This document shows, piece by piece, positions 15,901 to 21,584 of a stretch of DNA of 30,463 bases (positions within the stretch are counted from its first letter, which is position 1; each line of letters begins with the position of its first letter). Origin of the DNA: JBIQLO01 sp044464175. Lineage in GTDB: Bacteria > Planctomycetota > Phycisphaerae > Tepidisphaerales > Tepidisphaeraceae. The stretch spans positions 1 through 30,463 of the forward strand of contig JBIQLO010000019.1 of NCBI GenBank assembly GCA_044464175.1, given 5' to 3'. Under the pieces are notes generated by a model, which worked only from the letters and a program-made list of their open reading frames with translations, was not told the DNA's origin and did not search any database. The position numbers and the translations under genes are program-made.

Positions 15901-16450
15901 TCCTGCCCGCCTCCTTCATCGCCGCCGTCGCCGCGTTGATGGCGCACTTGATCTGCAGCAGGTCCTGCGCGGTCTCGATAAGGAAGGCATCGACGCCGCC
16001 GGCGATCAGCCCCCGGCATTGCTCGGCATAGCTGTCGAGCATCACATCCCAGGAGGTCTGTCCCAGCGACACCAGCTTCGTCCCCGGCCCGATCGAGCCG
16101 ATCACATACCTGGGCCGATCCGCCGTCTCATACTTGTCGCACGCCTGCCGCGCCAGCTCGGCCGACGTCTTGTTCAACTCAAAGCAGCGGTCGGCGATGT
16201 CGAACTCCGCCAGCACGATCTTGTTGGCCCCGAAGGTGTTGGTCTCCACCGCATCCGCGCCAACGGCCAGAAAACTCTCGTGAATCTCCCGGATCACATC
16301 CGGGCGGCTGGCCGTGAGAATCTCCGAGCAGTTCTCCATCCCCAGCCAGTCCTTCTGAAGGTCCAGGTCATAGGTGTGAATGCTCGTCCCCATCGCGCCG
16401 TCCAACACGACGACGCGCTTGCGGGCCAACTCAATCAACGACGGGCGCAT
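12953..16450 (-). CDS. metH: Cobalamin-dependent methionine synthase
   Basis: 1165 residues, close to E. coli MetH (1227). It transfers the methyl group of 5-methyltetrahydrofolate to homocysteine through methylcobalamin. Domains in order: homocysteine-binding barrel with zinc ligands in LGLNCATGP (about residue 225) and IVGGCCGTTP (about 292); pterin-binding barrel (YLIVAERTNTNGSRQFKRLL, LMIDSTSPEVMEAAL, NVSFGLKP); cap and cobalamin domain with VKGDVHDIGKNLVDIIL, whose His (about 737) is the lower cobalt ligand; and the reactivation domain with the AdoMet-binding RYSFGYPACPDL (about 1107). AAGGAG precedes the ATG by 6 nt. A consensus-like promoter and a GC-rich structured leader lie upstream. 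The opposite strand has long spurious open frames, as expected at this GC content. Confidence 0.98.
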   Translation of the reverse strand: MRPSLIELARKRVVVLDGAMGTSIHTYDLDLQKDWLGMENCSEILTASRPDVIREIHESFLAVGADAVETNTFGANKIVLAEFDIADRCFELNKTSAELARQACDKYETADRPRYVIGSIGPGTKLVSLGQTSWDVMLDSYAEQCRGLIAGGVDAFLIETAQDLLQIKCAINAATAAMKEAGRNVPIIVQASMDLNAGQSMLMGTDSSALVASILPYEQVQVLGLNCATGPTELTEHVRYISENWPRLVSALPNAGMPLMVDGHAHFPLKPEDFAKGIKKFVEDFGVNIVGGCCGTTPAHIQAVVEAVGSAPVRARQVTVRPQVSSLISATDIRQETSYLIVAERTNTNGSRQFKRLLQEEDLDGLVGMARDEAKGGAHVLDVCVDFVGRDGVKDMHNVIQRYVNSLPVPLMIDSTSPEVMEAALKLAGGRCILNSMNLEDGEERIERICGLARTYGAAVVAGTIDEDKQNAMARTAERKLSIARRIRDLAVDKYGLKDEDLMFDPLVLPISTGIEEDRRNALETIEGTRRISQELPRCHTVVGLSNVSFGLKPAPRVVLNSVFLHELCEAGLTGAIVHASKILPKNRIPEEQWNAALDLIYDRRREGFDPLTHFISLFPEEGEAAKAEASEDESLPVEEKLKRHIIDGEKRKLIEHLDEALKTHPPLQIINDILLEGMKVVGELFGSGQMQLPFVLQSAETMKAAVAHLEPFMEKIEGSSKGKIVLATVKGDVHDIGKNLVDIILSNNGYTVYNLGIKQPVSEILKAAEEHKADAVGMSGLLVKSVGVMKENLEVMNDQGVKVPVLLGGAALTRDYAEETLSDLYAGKLLYCRDAFDGLHVMDAIAGRKLEQIYQEQKDRAEKRKKLRENAVKPRSLAASDVKPIAKDNPVPVPPFWGRRVVNDLPISAVFPYVNESALFRGQWGFKQGKLSKEEFQRSLEEQARPVFLDLQKRAQAEGILQPRVVYGYFPVQSRGQDVIVYHPEAFETGKLEPTGKPQELLRYSFPRQEGRRNLCIADFFRSVESGQFDVLALQVVTIGPRASQLTEQLRKDGQYQDYLYWHGLSVESAEGLAELWHKRIRQELGFASEDAPTIRELFGQGYRGSRYSFGYPACPDLDLRDKSNELLRFGDIGIELTENFMLMPEQSTDAIVVHHPQAKYFDV

Positions 16451-16481
16451 GGCAACTCCTTGTGTACATCAGGACAATGCA

Positions 16482-16541
16482 CCGAGCCGCGAGCCTCGGC
16501 GGGCGGGAAGGCCTCTCCCACCGCGGCGGCTCGCGGCCCGG
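16482..16541 (-). promoter_or_regulatory. Structured 5' leader hairpin of metH
   Basis: In the metH mRNA sense, ccgggccgcgagcc (16541-16528) pairs with ggctcgcggctcgg (16495-16482) over 14 positions with one G-U pair, enclosing a smaller GGGAGAGGCCTTCCC hairpin. No known SAH, SAM or cobalamin riboswitch consensus is recognisable. Confidence 0.5.
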
Positions 16542-16566
16542 CTGATTCATCCGTTCATCCGGATGT

Positions 16567-16595
16567 ATTGTTGGATAATACCCCGCCCCTGTCAA
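16567..16595 (-). promoter_or_regulatory. metH promoter candidate
   Basis: On the minus strand a perfect -35 TTGACA (16595-16590), a 17-nt spacer and AACAAT (16572-16567, 4 of 6 matches to TATAAT). It would give an mRNA leader of about 110 nt that includes the hairpin at 16482-16541. Confidence 0.55.
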
Positions 16596-16653
16596 GCCGC
16601 TGCAGGGTGATTCCTGCCCAAAAGCGCCTGGATGAACCCCGCCTCCGCCCGCC

Positions 16654-18198
16654 TTACCTGGCCTGCCAATCGCTCACCAGCCCTCGCACCTGACCCTGTG
16701 TGATCGACACTCGCTGGGCCGATCCCTCGATGCGATTGCCTCGGATCACCACCCTCTCCACATCCCGCCCCCGTGCCCCGTCGATCGATCGGATGACGAT
16801 GGCGGCATCGAACGGATGGGGGTGATCGGCGGGGACATTAAAGACATTGCCCCGGATGACGGTGTCGATGGCGCCGGGGTCCAGGCGCACCGGGGCATCG
16901 TTGAGCGTGTTGTCCTCGATCACCGTGCGCCGGGTCCGCTCCGGGTTGGCCTGGCTGAAGGTCACCATCAGCGGCCCGGCGCCGATGCCCCCGCCGTCGG
17001 TGCCATAGGTGGCGACGGTGTTCCCCGCCACATACGCATCGACCGTGTAGTGCAGCACGATCGAGCCCTTGGGGTTGTCCCCCTTCACTCCGCTGTCGGC
17101 CTGCCCCAGGTTGTCCAGGTGGTTGTCGACGATCGCCAGCGGGCCGGCGCCGCTCTCGCACCTGACGTCATGCTCGATAAACGGGTTTTTGACCGTGTTC
17201 CCGACGATGGTCCACGCGCCCCCCTCCACCCACGCCAGGTACCCGCGCAGGCCGTTGAGCAGCGGCGCGTTGCAGTCCTGCACCAGCACGTTATCCGGCT
17301 TGGCGTTGCCGTTGACGCAGTAGCCGACGTTCAGGAAGGTGCATCCATCCACCGTGACCGCCGGTCCCATGGGAAAAATCGCCATGTTCACGGGTCCGAA
17401 CTGGGCGCTTTTGGGATTGGCCCCGGCGGGGTAGTCGATCCTCAGCCCGCTCAAACGGCAGTTGCTCCCCAGCCGAAACCCCTCGACCGAGGCCTGGAGG
17501 TTGAGCGTCGCCCCGTTGCCCCGGATCACGACATCGCTCTGGCAGATCACCGAATCGCCGGCGGTATAGGTTGCCCCTTGAACCAGCACCAGCTCCACGT
17601 TCCGGGCGTTGGTATACTGGTGGAGATCGGACCCGGCCGGCACCTGAATCACCCGCCGCGTGGATCGAGGGACGATGACCTGCCGGTGGTAAACTTTGTC
17701 CCCGATGGTGAGCTTGATTGTGTAGGTGCCGGGCCGCTCATAAATGTGCGCGGAGTTGAAGCCCTTGAGTACGTTGTGCGCCCCGCCCGGATCGCCAAAG
17801 TCCCACGTCCAGGTCAGGCCGGTGCGCTGATCCTCAGGGACCAGGGCCCGTCCGTCGAAGAACGTTGCCAGCCCTGCGGGGGCCGTCCGCACCTTGATGA
17901 TGTCCGCCGGTGGCGTCGCACGCGCCTGCGCAGCGGGCGCAGTGGTTGGCGCGGCCGGGGCGGTCACCGGCGGCGCGGACCGTGACGGGATCTCGGTGAA
18001 ATCCTCCACCGCCGAGGCCACCGGACCATACCTCTGCCCATCCACGCGCACCGCCGGCGGCGTGGCGCTGGTGTCGATCTCGATCCGTGCGCCGTGCGCG
18101 CCGGACCGTGGGCCGAGAATGCCAGACAGGGCGACCATCCAGATCACCGGCCAACGGCCGTTGGTCAACGGCCCACGCTCCTTCATCCCTCGATTCAT
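16654..18198 (-). CDS. Secreted PKD-domain plus right-handed beta-helix protein
   Basis: 514 residues from the ATG at 18198, which has AAAGGA 8-9 nt upstream; an earlier TTG at 18222 lacks that support. A basic start and hydrophobic segment (WPVIWMVALSGILG) act as signal peptide. A Pro/Ala/Thr-rich linker leads to a PKD-like Ig domain (GLTWTWDFGDPGGAHNVLKG, HIYERPGTYTIKLTIGDKV). The rest is a parallel beta-helix with repeated short strands and turns (VVIRGNGATLNLQ, WTIVGNTVKNPFI, TVIEDNTLND, TVIRGNVFN, VVIRGNRIEG), a fold of polysaccharide lyases and surface adhesins. No catalytic residues can be assigned. Although it lies directly downstream of the phage-like module on the same strand, its signal peptide and PKD domain look cellular, not like a tail spike. 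Confidence 0.75.
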   Translation of the reverse strand: MNRGMKERGPLTNGRWPVIWMVALSGILGPRSGAHGARIEIDTSATPPAVRVDGQRYGPVASAVEDFTEIPSRSAPPVTAPAAPTTAPAAQARATPPADIIKVRTAPAGLATFFDGRALVPEDQRTGLTWTWDFGDPGGAHNVLKGFNSAHIYERPGTYTIKLTIGDKVYHRQVIVPRSTRRVIQVPAGSDLHQYTNARNVELVLVQGATYTAGDSVICQSDVVIRGNGATLNLQASVEGFRLGSNCRLSGLRIDYPAGANPKSAQFGPVNMAIFPMGPAVTVDGCTFLNVGYCVNGNAKPDNVLVQDCNAPLLNGLRGYLAWVEGGAWTIVGNTVKNPFIEHDVRCESGAGPLAIVDNHLDNLGQADSGVKGDNPKGSIVLHYTVDAYVAGNTVATYGTDGGGIGAGPLMVTFSQANPERTRRTVIEDNTLNDAPVRLDPGAIDTVIRGNVFNVPADHPHPFDAAIVIRSIDGARGRDVERVVIRGNRIEGSAQRVSITQGQVRGLVSDWQAR

Positions 18199-18329
18199 AA
18201 TTCGGTCCTTTCCGGTCGCCAAAGGCGCGCATCCGGGCGCCTGTTGATGGGCCCTGCGAGCGAGCGGACAAAGCGTTGTAACATGGACATCCCGCCCATG
18301 CCACAGACGCTGTCAACGCGATTCTCCGA

Positions 18330-18590
18330 TCACTTGCCCGTCAGCTCCCGCACAAAATTCGCCACAAACCGGCGCACCACCCCCTCCAGCGACTGCGCCA
18401 CTCCGCCGATCGCCGCCGCCCGCTCCATCGCGGCGCGGTACTCCGGATCATCCGCCAGGTCCGTCATCGCCTCGGCCACCAGCCATTGCTGATCCAGCGC
18501 CGCCGCCAGGTGCGGGTGCCGCCGGGCCAGCGCGGCCCATTCCACGCCCACCGCCTTTTCCACTTCCTGCTTCACGTCAATGGTTTCCAT
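18330..18590 (-). CDS. 86-aa helical protein at the end of the phage-like module
   Basis: 86 residues starting METIDVKQEVEKAVG, from the ATG at 18590 with AAGGAG 7 nt upstream. It appears all-helical, Ala-rich, and without a signal or membrane segment. I do not recognise it. It follows the lipoprotein gene by 19 bp on the same strand, so it belongs to the same transcription unit. A 107-bp gap follows, then the TTG at 18222 just before the beta-helix gene. It could be a small virion or regulatory component, but nothing in the sequence decides this. Confidence 0.55.
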   Translation of the reverse strand: METIDVKQEVEKAVGVEWAALARRHPHLAAALDQQWLVAEAMTDLADDPEYRAAMERAAAIGGVAQSLEGVVRRFVANFVRELTGK

Positions 18591-18609
18591 GATGATTCTC
18601 CTTGAATGC

Positions 18610-19014
18610 CTACGGTTTCCGTTCCATCCACCCCGCTGCCACCGCCTGCAACCATCCCAGCCGCTCCAGCGCGGCATCCACCGCCTTGAGATTGGCTGCC
18701 GCCGCCCGGTCGGCCGCCGTGGCCGACGCGTGCCAGGTATTCAACGCCTCCAGCCCCGCCCCGTACATCCGTCGATGCTCGATCACCCAGTCGGCCGACA
18801 AGGTGGTCTGCTGGCGCACATCGGCGTCAAATCCTTCATCCAGCGCTTTTCGCCGCAGTGTCTGAAGCTGCTCGATGAGCGCTGCGTGGCCGGCCTGGTC
18901 AGCCGCCGCCAGCGCCACCCCTTTGCGCGCCTGCTCCACCAGCCGCCCCTGGGCATCCAGGTAGGCGCAGCCGTTGAGAGACAACAGCAACAAAAAACAT
19001 CCCAGGTATCGCAT
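18610..19014 (-). CDS. 134-aa lipoprotein of the phage-like module (possible outer spanin)
   Basis: 134 residues from the ATG at 19014, set by GGGAGG 5 nt upstream. MRYLGCFLLLLSLNGC is a lipoprotein signal peptide with lipobox LNGC (Cys 16). The mature part is helical and rich in Ala, Gln and Arg (LVEQARKGVALAAADQAGHA, ALIEQLQTLRRKALDE, ADRAAAANLKAVDAALERLG). A lipoprotein directly after a holin-like gene (32 bp) recalls the lysis cassettes of phages infecting double-membraned hosts, in which an outer-membrane lipoprotein (o-spanin) disrupts the outer membrane. Most o-spanins are shorter and no inner-membrane spanin partner is visible, so the assignment is tentative. An unrelated cell-envelope lipoprotein is the alternative. 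Confidence 0.62.
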   Translation of the reverse strand: MRYLGCFLLLLSLNGCAYLDAQGRLVEQARKGVALAAADQAGHAALIEQLQTLRRKALDEGFDADVRQQTTLSADWVIEHRRMYGAGLEALNTWHASATAADRAAAANLKAVDAALERLGWLQAVAAGWMERKP

Positions 19015-19046
19015 GAAAACCTCCCATCGCGTCCGCACCGCGAACT

Positions 19047-19328
19047 CTATTGTTTGAAATTGGCCAGCACCTGCTCCTGCGCCGCCCGCAGCCGATCGAG
19101 CGCTTCGGTGTTCTGCCGCACCAGCGCCATGAGCTGGTCCAACTGCACCTTGTCGGACAGAATCCGTTCGTGCTCCTCGTCGATCTGCTTCTCCCGCACG
19201 CTGCTCTGGCGGCGCTCCCACAGCCACATCGCCCCCATCACGCCGGCCGTCCCGAAGGTGGAAAACTGCCCGAGCCAGTCCGTCAGCGTCACCGGCGTGG
19301 TTTGGGCAAGACATTGAAGTAAAAACAT
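19047..19328 (-). CDS. 93-aa holin-like protein (one membrane helix plus coiled coil)
   Basis: 93 residues from the ATG at 19328 (AAGGAG 6 nt upstream). An upstream in-frame extension would run through a palindrome and is rejected. A short N-terminus (MFLLQCLAQTTPVTLTD) precedes one hydrophobic helix, WLGQFSTFGTAGVMGAMWLW (about 18-37). A highly charged coiled coil then runs to the end (QSSVREKQIDEEHERILSDK, VQLDQLMALVRQNTEALDRL). Small phage holins and holin-associated proteins of the BhlA and similar families have this layout. The assignment rests on layout and on position between a head-protein gene and a lipoprotein gene. A membrane anchor for a cytoplasmic complex would look the same. 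Confidence 0.6.
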   Translation of the reverse strand: MFLLQCLAQTTPVTLTDWLGQFSTFGTAGVMGAMWLWERRQSSVREKQIDEEHERILSDKVQLDQLMALVRQNTEALDRLRAAQEQVLANFKQ

Positions 19329-19339
19329 GTTGGCTCCTT

Positions 19340-19393
19340 GTAGGGTCCGCATCGCGGACCGGCATGGAAAAAGGTCCGCGATGCGGACCCTAC
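19340..19393. repeat. TAGGGTCCGC palindrome, copy 1 (perfect 21-bp arms)
   Basis: Left arm 19340-19360 (GTAGGGTCCGCATCGCGGAC, then C) is the exact reverse complement of the right arm 19373-19393, with the 12-nt loop ggcatggaaaaa. The minus-strand stop codon TAG of the upstream gene (19392-19390) lies inside the right arm, and the other end touches the ribosome site of the holin-like gene. A related copy is at 23447-23499. Confidence 0.92.
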
Positions 19394-20046
19394 GATCTGA
19401 TAAGGCACACCACCGCCGGCGACCGCCGCAGGTCGGCCACGCCGTCGCCGTTCGTGTCCAGTTCCACGGCCATGTGCCGCAGCGCCCGCCCGTACAGCCG
19501 CCGGTACAGATCCGCATGCACCGCCAGCGCGGCCGAATCTCCCGACACCGCCGCCATCGCGCTGTAGATCATCTGCAGCGTGCCCAGGATGCACGGCCGC
19601 TTCATTGCCTCGGGTGTCAGGATCGTCACCGTCTCTCCCGGCTCGCCCGGCGCTTCGGCCCCAACCGCCTGCCGGAGCATGTCGCTCACGATCCGCGCCT
19701 GCGGCATGAACGTGCGGATCGTGAACCCCACCGCCGTGGCCGATCCCACGGGCACCGGCGGCACGGCCGAGCCGTCGGCCGGAAACAGCGCCCCCTGCAG
19801 CGCGCTGACCATCAGCTCCGTGTCACTGACCACGTCCACCACCGCGAACGATCCGCCCACCGGGTCGGCGAACGTAATCACGTCCCCCGCCCGCACGGCC
19901 GCATCGCCCAGAGACCCCCCGGCGAGAGTGAGAGCCGTCCCGTCCAGATTCCCGCTTCCGCTCAAAAGCACCTGCGACGCCATCGCCGCATCCCGAAACA
20001 ACTGCGGCTCCCAGCGCAGCAGGTCCACGTCATTGCAGTAAATCAT
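19390..20046 (-). CDS. Phage head-completion or head-tail adaptor-like protein
   Basis: 218 residues from the ATG at 20046, with GGAGG 5 nt upstream. The N-terminus MIYCNDVDLLRWEPQLFRDA, an Ala/Ser-rich beta middle (AGDVITFADPVGGSFAVVDV), then a helical part ending DLYRRLYGRALRHMAVELDT and NGDGVADLRRSPAVVCLIRS. Its position right after the major capsid gene, and an N-terminus describing early helices, fit the small adaptor/connector proteins that cap phage heads; I cannot name a specific family. The middle resembles the short beta insertion of the adjacent capsid protein (V-x-V-x-x-V-x-D-T). The TAG stop is supplied by an extragenic palindrome, so an older, longer C-terminus may have been lost. 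Confidence 0.62.
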   Translation of the reverse strand: MIYCNDVDLLRWEPQLFRDAAMASQVLLSGSGNLDGTALTLAGGSLGDAAVRAGDVITFADPVGGSFAVVDVVSDTELMVSALQGALFPADGSAVPPVPVGSATAVGFTIRTFMPQARIVSDMLRQAVGAEAPGEPGETVTILTPEAMKRPCILGTLQMIYSAMAAVSGDSAALAVHADLYRRLYGRALRHMAVELDTNGDGVADLRRSPAVVCLIRS

Positions 20047-20063
20047 GGCAACCTCCAATCAAG

Positions 20064-20102
20064 GTGCTGAGTGCTGAGCATGTCGAGCTCAGCACCCAGC
20101 AC
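20064..20102. repeat. GTGCTGAG palindrome between capsid and adaptor genes
   Basis: Left arm GTGCTGAGTGCTGAG (20064-20078) and right arm CTCAGCACCCAGCAC (20088-20102) pair over 15 positions with one mismatch, loop catgtcgag. It begins 8 nt after the capsid stop codon in the minus-strand sense and fills most of the gap. Confidence 0.85.
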
Positions 20103-20109
20103 ATCGCGC

Positions 20110-21267
20110 TCACGAAGTGAACCCCTGAATCACCCCGTGCGCCTCCTCATTGCGCACCTCCAGGGTGTATTCCCCGATCACCTGACCCGTTTCCCGGTCG
20201 CCGGTGCGCGCCAGCGGCTTGAAGGCGAAGCTGCGCCCCGACAGCGGCAGCACCTCGATCCGGCTCGAATCCAGCAGCAGCACCGTGCCCGAGGGAACCC
20301 ACCGGCTCAGGACGATCCGGCAGACGCCAAAATCGCTCTCGTAGAGGCTGATCCCGTCCCGGAAGACGTCGCCCTGGGCGCTGTAGCGCCGGTTCGAAGA
20401 GACAAAGCCGTTGATCGCGCGCTTTTCCTTGCCGCCCACCACGATCAGGTCCACCTGTCCGCCGCCGGCGCTCCAGAGCTCCCGCAGCGCCAGGTTGAGC
20501 TGGTTCTCCGTCAGCGCCGTGTCGGCCGGAAATCCATCCTGCCCGACGCTCAGGACATGCGAGTGGATGAAGCTCAGCAACCCGTTCATCGTGCGCCGCA
20601 CCGTGGCTGATCCCTGCCCATCGGCGGTCGGGGCGCGTCCGTTGATGATGCTGTTCTCCAGGTCGCGCAGCAGTTCCCGCGTCCGCTGCTGCTTCTGGTA
20701 GTCCATCTCGTCGGCCACCCCGATCTGCCGCACGGCCAGCTCCGATCCGCTCACCTCCACCGTGGCGGCGAAAATCTGCGTGTAGTTGGTTTTGCGCTGC
20801 CGTGCGGTGAAGCGCGCCGCCTCGGCGTCCGCCCCCTCCAGCGCCGCGTTGCCCAGAATCCGCAGCCCGTCCCCGTCGGCCAGCGACGCCGACGTCGAGC
20901 CACCATAGCCCCGCGTCACGTTCAGCGCGCTCGCCCCCGTGTCCACGGCCGTCACCAGCATCACCTCCCCCTTGCCTTCCACGCTCACCTGATCCCCCAC
21001 GCGGAACCGGTCCAGGTTGGCCACACCAAAAGCAGTAGCGCCGGTCGGATCGGCGATGGTGCCGTCGCTGATGACATCCTCGTTGGGCAGCAACGTGTCT
21101 TCCAGCCATTCATGCACCGTCGAGCGGGCCGCCCGCCGCGCATCCCCCAGCGCCTCCAGCAGCGGCGTTTCATGCGCTGAGGCGATCGACACCAGGTCCG
21201 ACACATCCTCCGCGATCTCCGGCAACTCACTCCCGGCCGAATATGTGGCTTTTCCGGTAAACGACAT
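20110..21267 (-). CDS. SU10-type phage major capsid protein
   Basis: 385 residues from the ATG at 21267, with AAAGGAG 7 nt upstream. The N-terminal half has VSDLVSIASAHETPLLEALG, then STVHEWLEDTLLPNEDVIS; the middle has RQRKTNYTQIFAATVEVSGS and VADEMDYQKQQRTRELLRDL-E; the C-terminal half has VDLIVVGGKEKRAINGFVSS, YESDFGVCRIVLSRWVPSGT and VLLLDSSRIEVLPL. This order (EWL-type entry helix, N-TQI strand, DE..Q..RT.EL.RD.E spine helix, then the V-x-x-x-x-K-R-x-I axial region and YESDFG) is that of the SU10/DUF5309 HK97-fold capsid family. These form icosahedral heads of tailed phages. No separate prohead protease is seen. The size is near the family norm, so the gene looks intact. Confidence 0.76.
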   Translation of the reverse strand: MSFTGKATYSAGSELPEIAEDVSDLVSIASAHETPLLEALGDARRAARSTVHEWLEDTLLPNEDVISDGTIADPTGATAFGVANLDRFRVGDQVSVEGKGEVMLVTAVDTGASALNVTRGYGGSTSASLADGDGLRILGNAALEGADAEAARFTARQRKTNYTQIFAATVEVSGSELAVRQIGVADEMDYQKQQRTRELLRDLENSIINGRAPTADGQGSATVRRTMNGLLSFIHSHVLSVGQDGFPADTALTENQLNLALRELWSAGGGQVDLIVVGGKEKRAINGFVSSNRRYSAQGDVFRDGISLYESDFGVCRIVLSRWVPSGTVLLLDSSRIEVLPLSGRSFAFKPLARTGDRETGQVIGEYTLEVRNEEAHGVIQGFTS

Positions 21268-21287
21268 AACAAGCTCCTTTGGTATGA

Positions 21288-21340
21288 GACAGGCGTCCGG
21301 CCTGTCGGGTTTCAATTCATTCACAGGCGGAAAACCTGTG
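21288..21340. repeat. Double CAGGC palindrome between 66-aa and capsid genes
   Basis: Two hairpins lie side by side: GACAGGC-gtccg-GCCTGTC (21288-21306) and CACAGG-cggaaaa-CCTGTG (21322-21340). In the minus-strand sense the first base of the second hairpin directly follows the TAA stop (21343-21341) of the 66-aa gene. Confidence 0.8.
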
Positions 21341-21541
21341 TTACCGCAACGACCGCCGCAGGCGCAGATATTCCATCAGCAGCCCCCGGTCGTACGTCCG
21401 CGCCAACTTCCGCCCCAGCGCCTCAAGGTGCCGGCGCGCATCCGGCTCAACCACCGCCGGCCGATCCGCCGCCGGCGGCGATTCCACCGGCGCCGCGGCC
21501 GGCGGCTCGGACATCGCAACTGCTCCATTCACCTCGCTCAT
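21341..21541 (-). CDS. 66-aa protein between portal and capsid genes
   Basis: 66 residues from the ATG at 21541, which has AAGGAG 7 nt upstream; an earlier in-frame ATG at 21562 has none. The first 30 residues are Pro/Ala/Glu-rich (SEPPAAAPVESPPAADRPAV). The last 35 form a basic helix (DARRHLEALGRKLARTYDRG, LLMEYLRLRRSLR). In phage head clusters, the gene between portal and major capsid protein is often a scaffold, protease or decoration protein. This one is too short to be a normal protease-scaffold and could be a remnant or a mini-scaffold. It is otherwise unrecognised. The stop codon abuts an extragenic palindrome. Confidence 0.52.
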   Translation of the reverse strand: MSEVNGAVAMSEPPAAAPVESPPAADRPAVVEPDARRHLEALGRKLARTYDRGLLMEYLRLRRSLR

Positions 21542-21584
21542 TGGAAAGCTCCTTTCTGGCAATCAATCACCGACAAACCACGCC

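Noticed and set aside
16451..16600. SAH, SAM or cobalamin riboswitch ahead of metH
   Set aside because: I looked for the conserved core sequences of these classes and did not find them. Only an unclassified hairpin leader is supported.
16816..17985. A 389-codon plus-strand open frame
   Set aside because: Antisense to the PKD/beta-helix gene, without a ribosome site or recognisable motifs.
16654..18198. Tail spike or tail fibre of the phage-like module
   Set aside because: The protein has a signal peptide and a PKD domain and fits a secreted cellular beta-helix protein better; it may not share the module's transcript.
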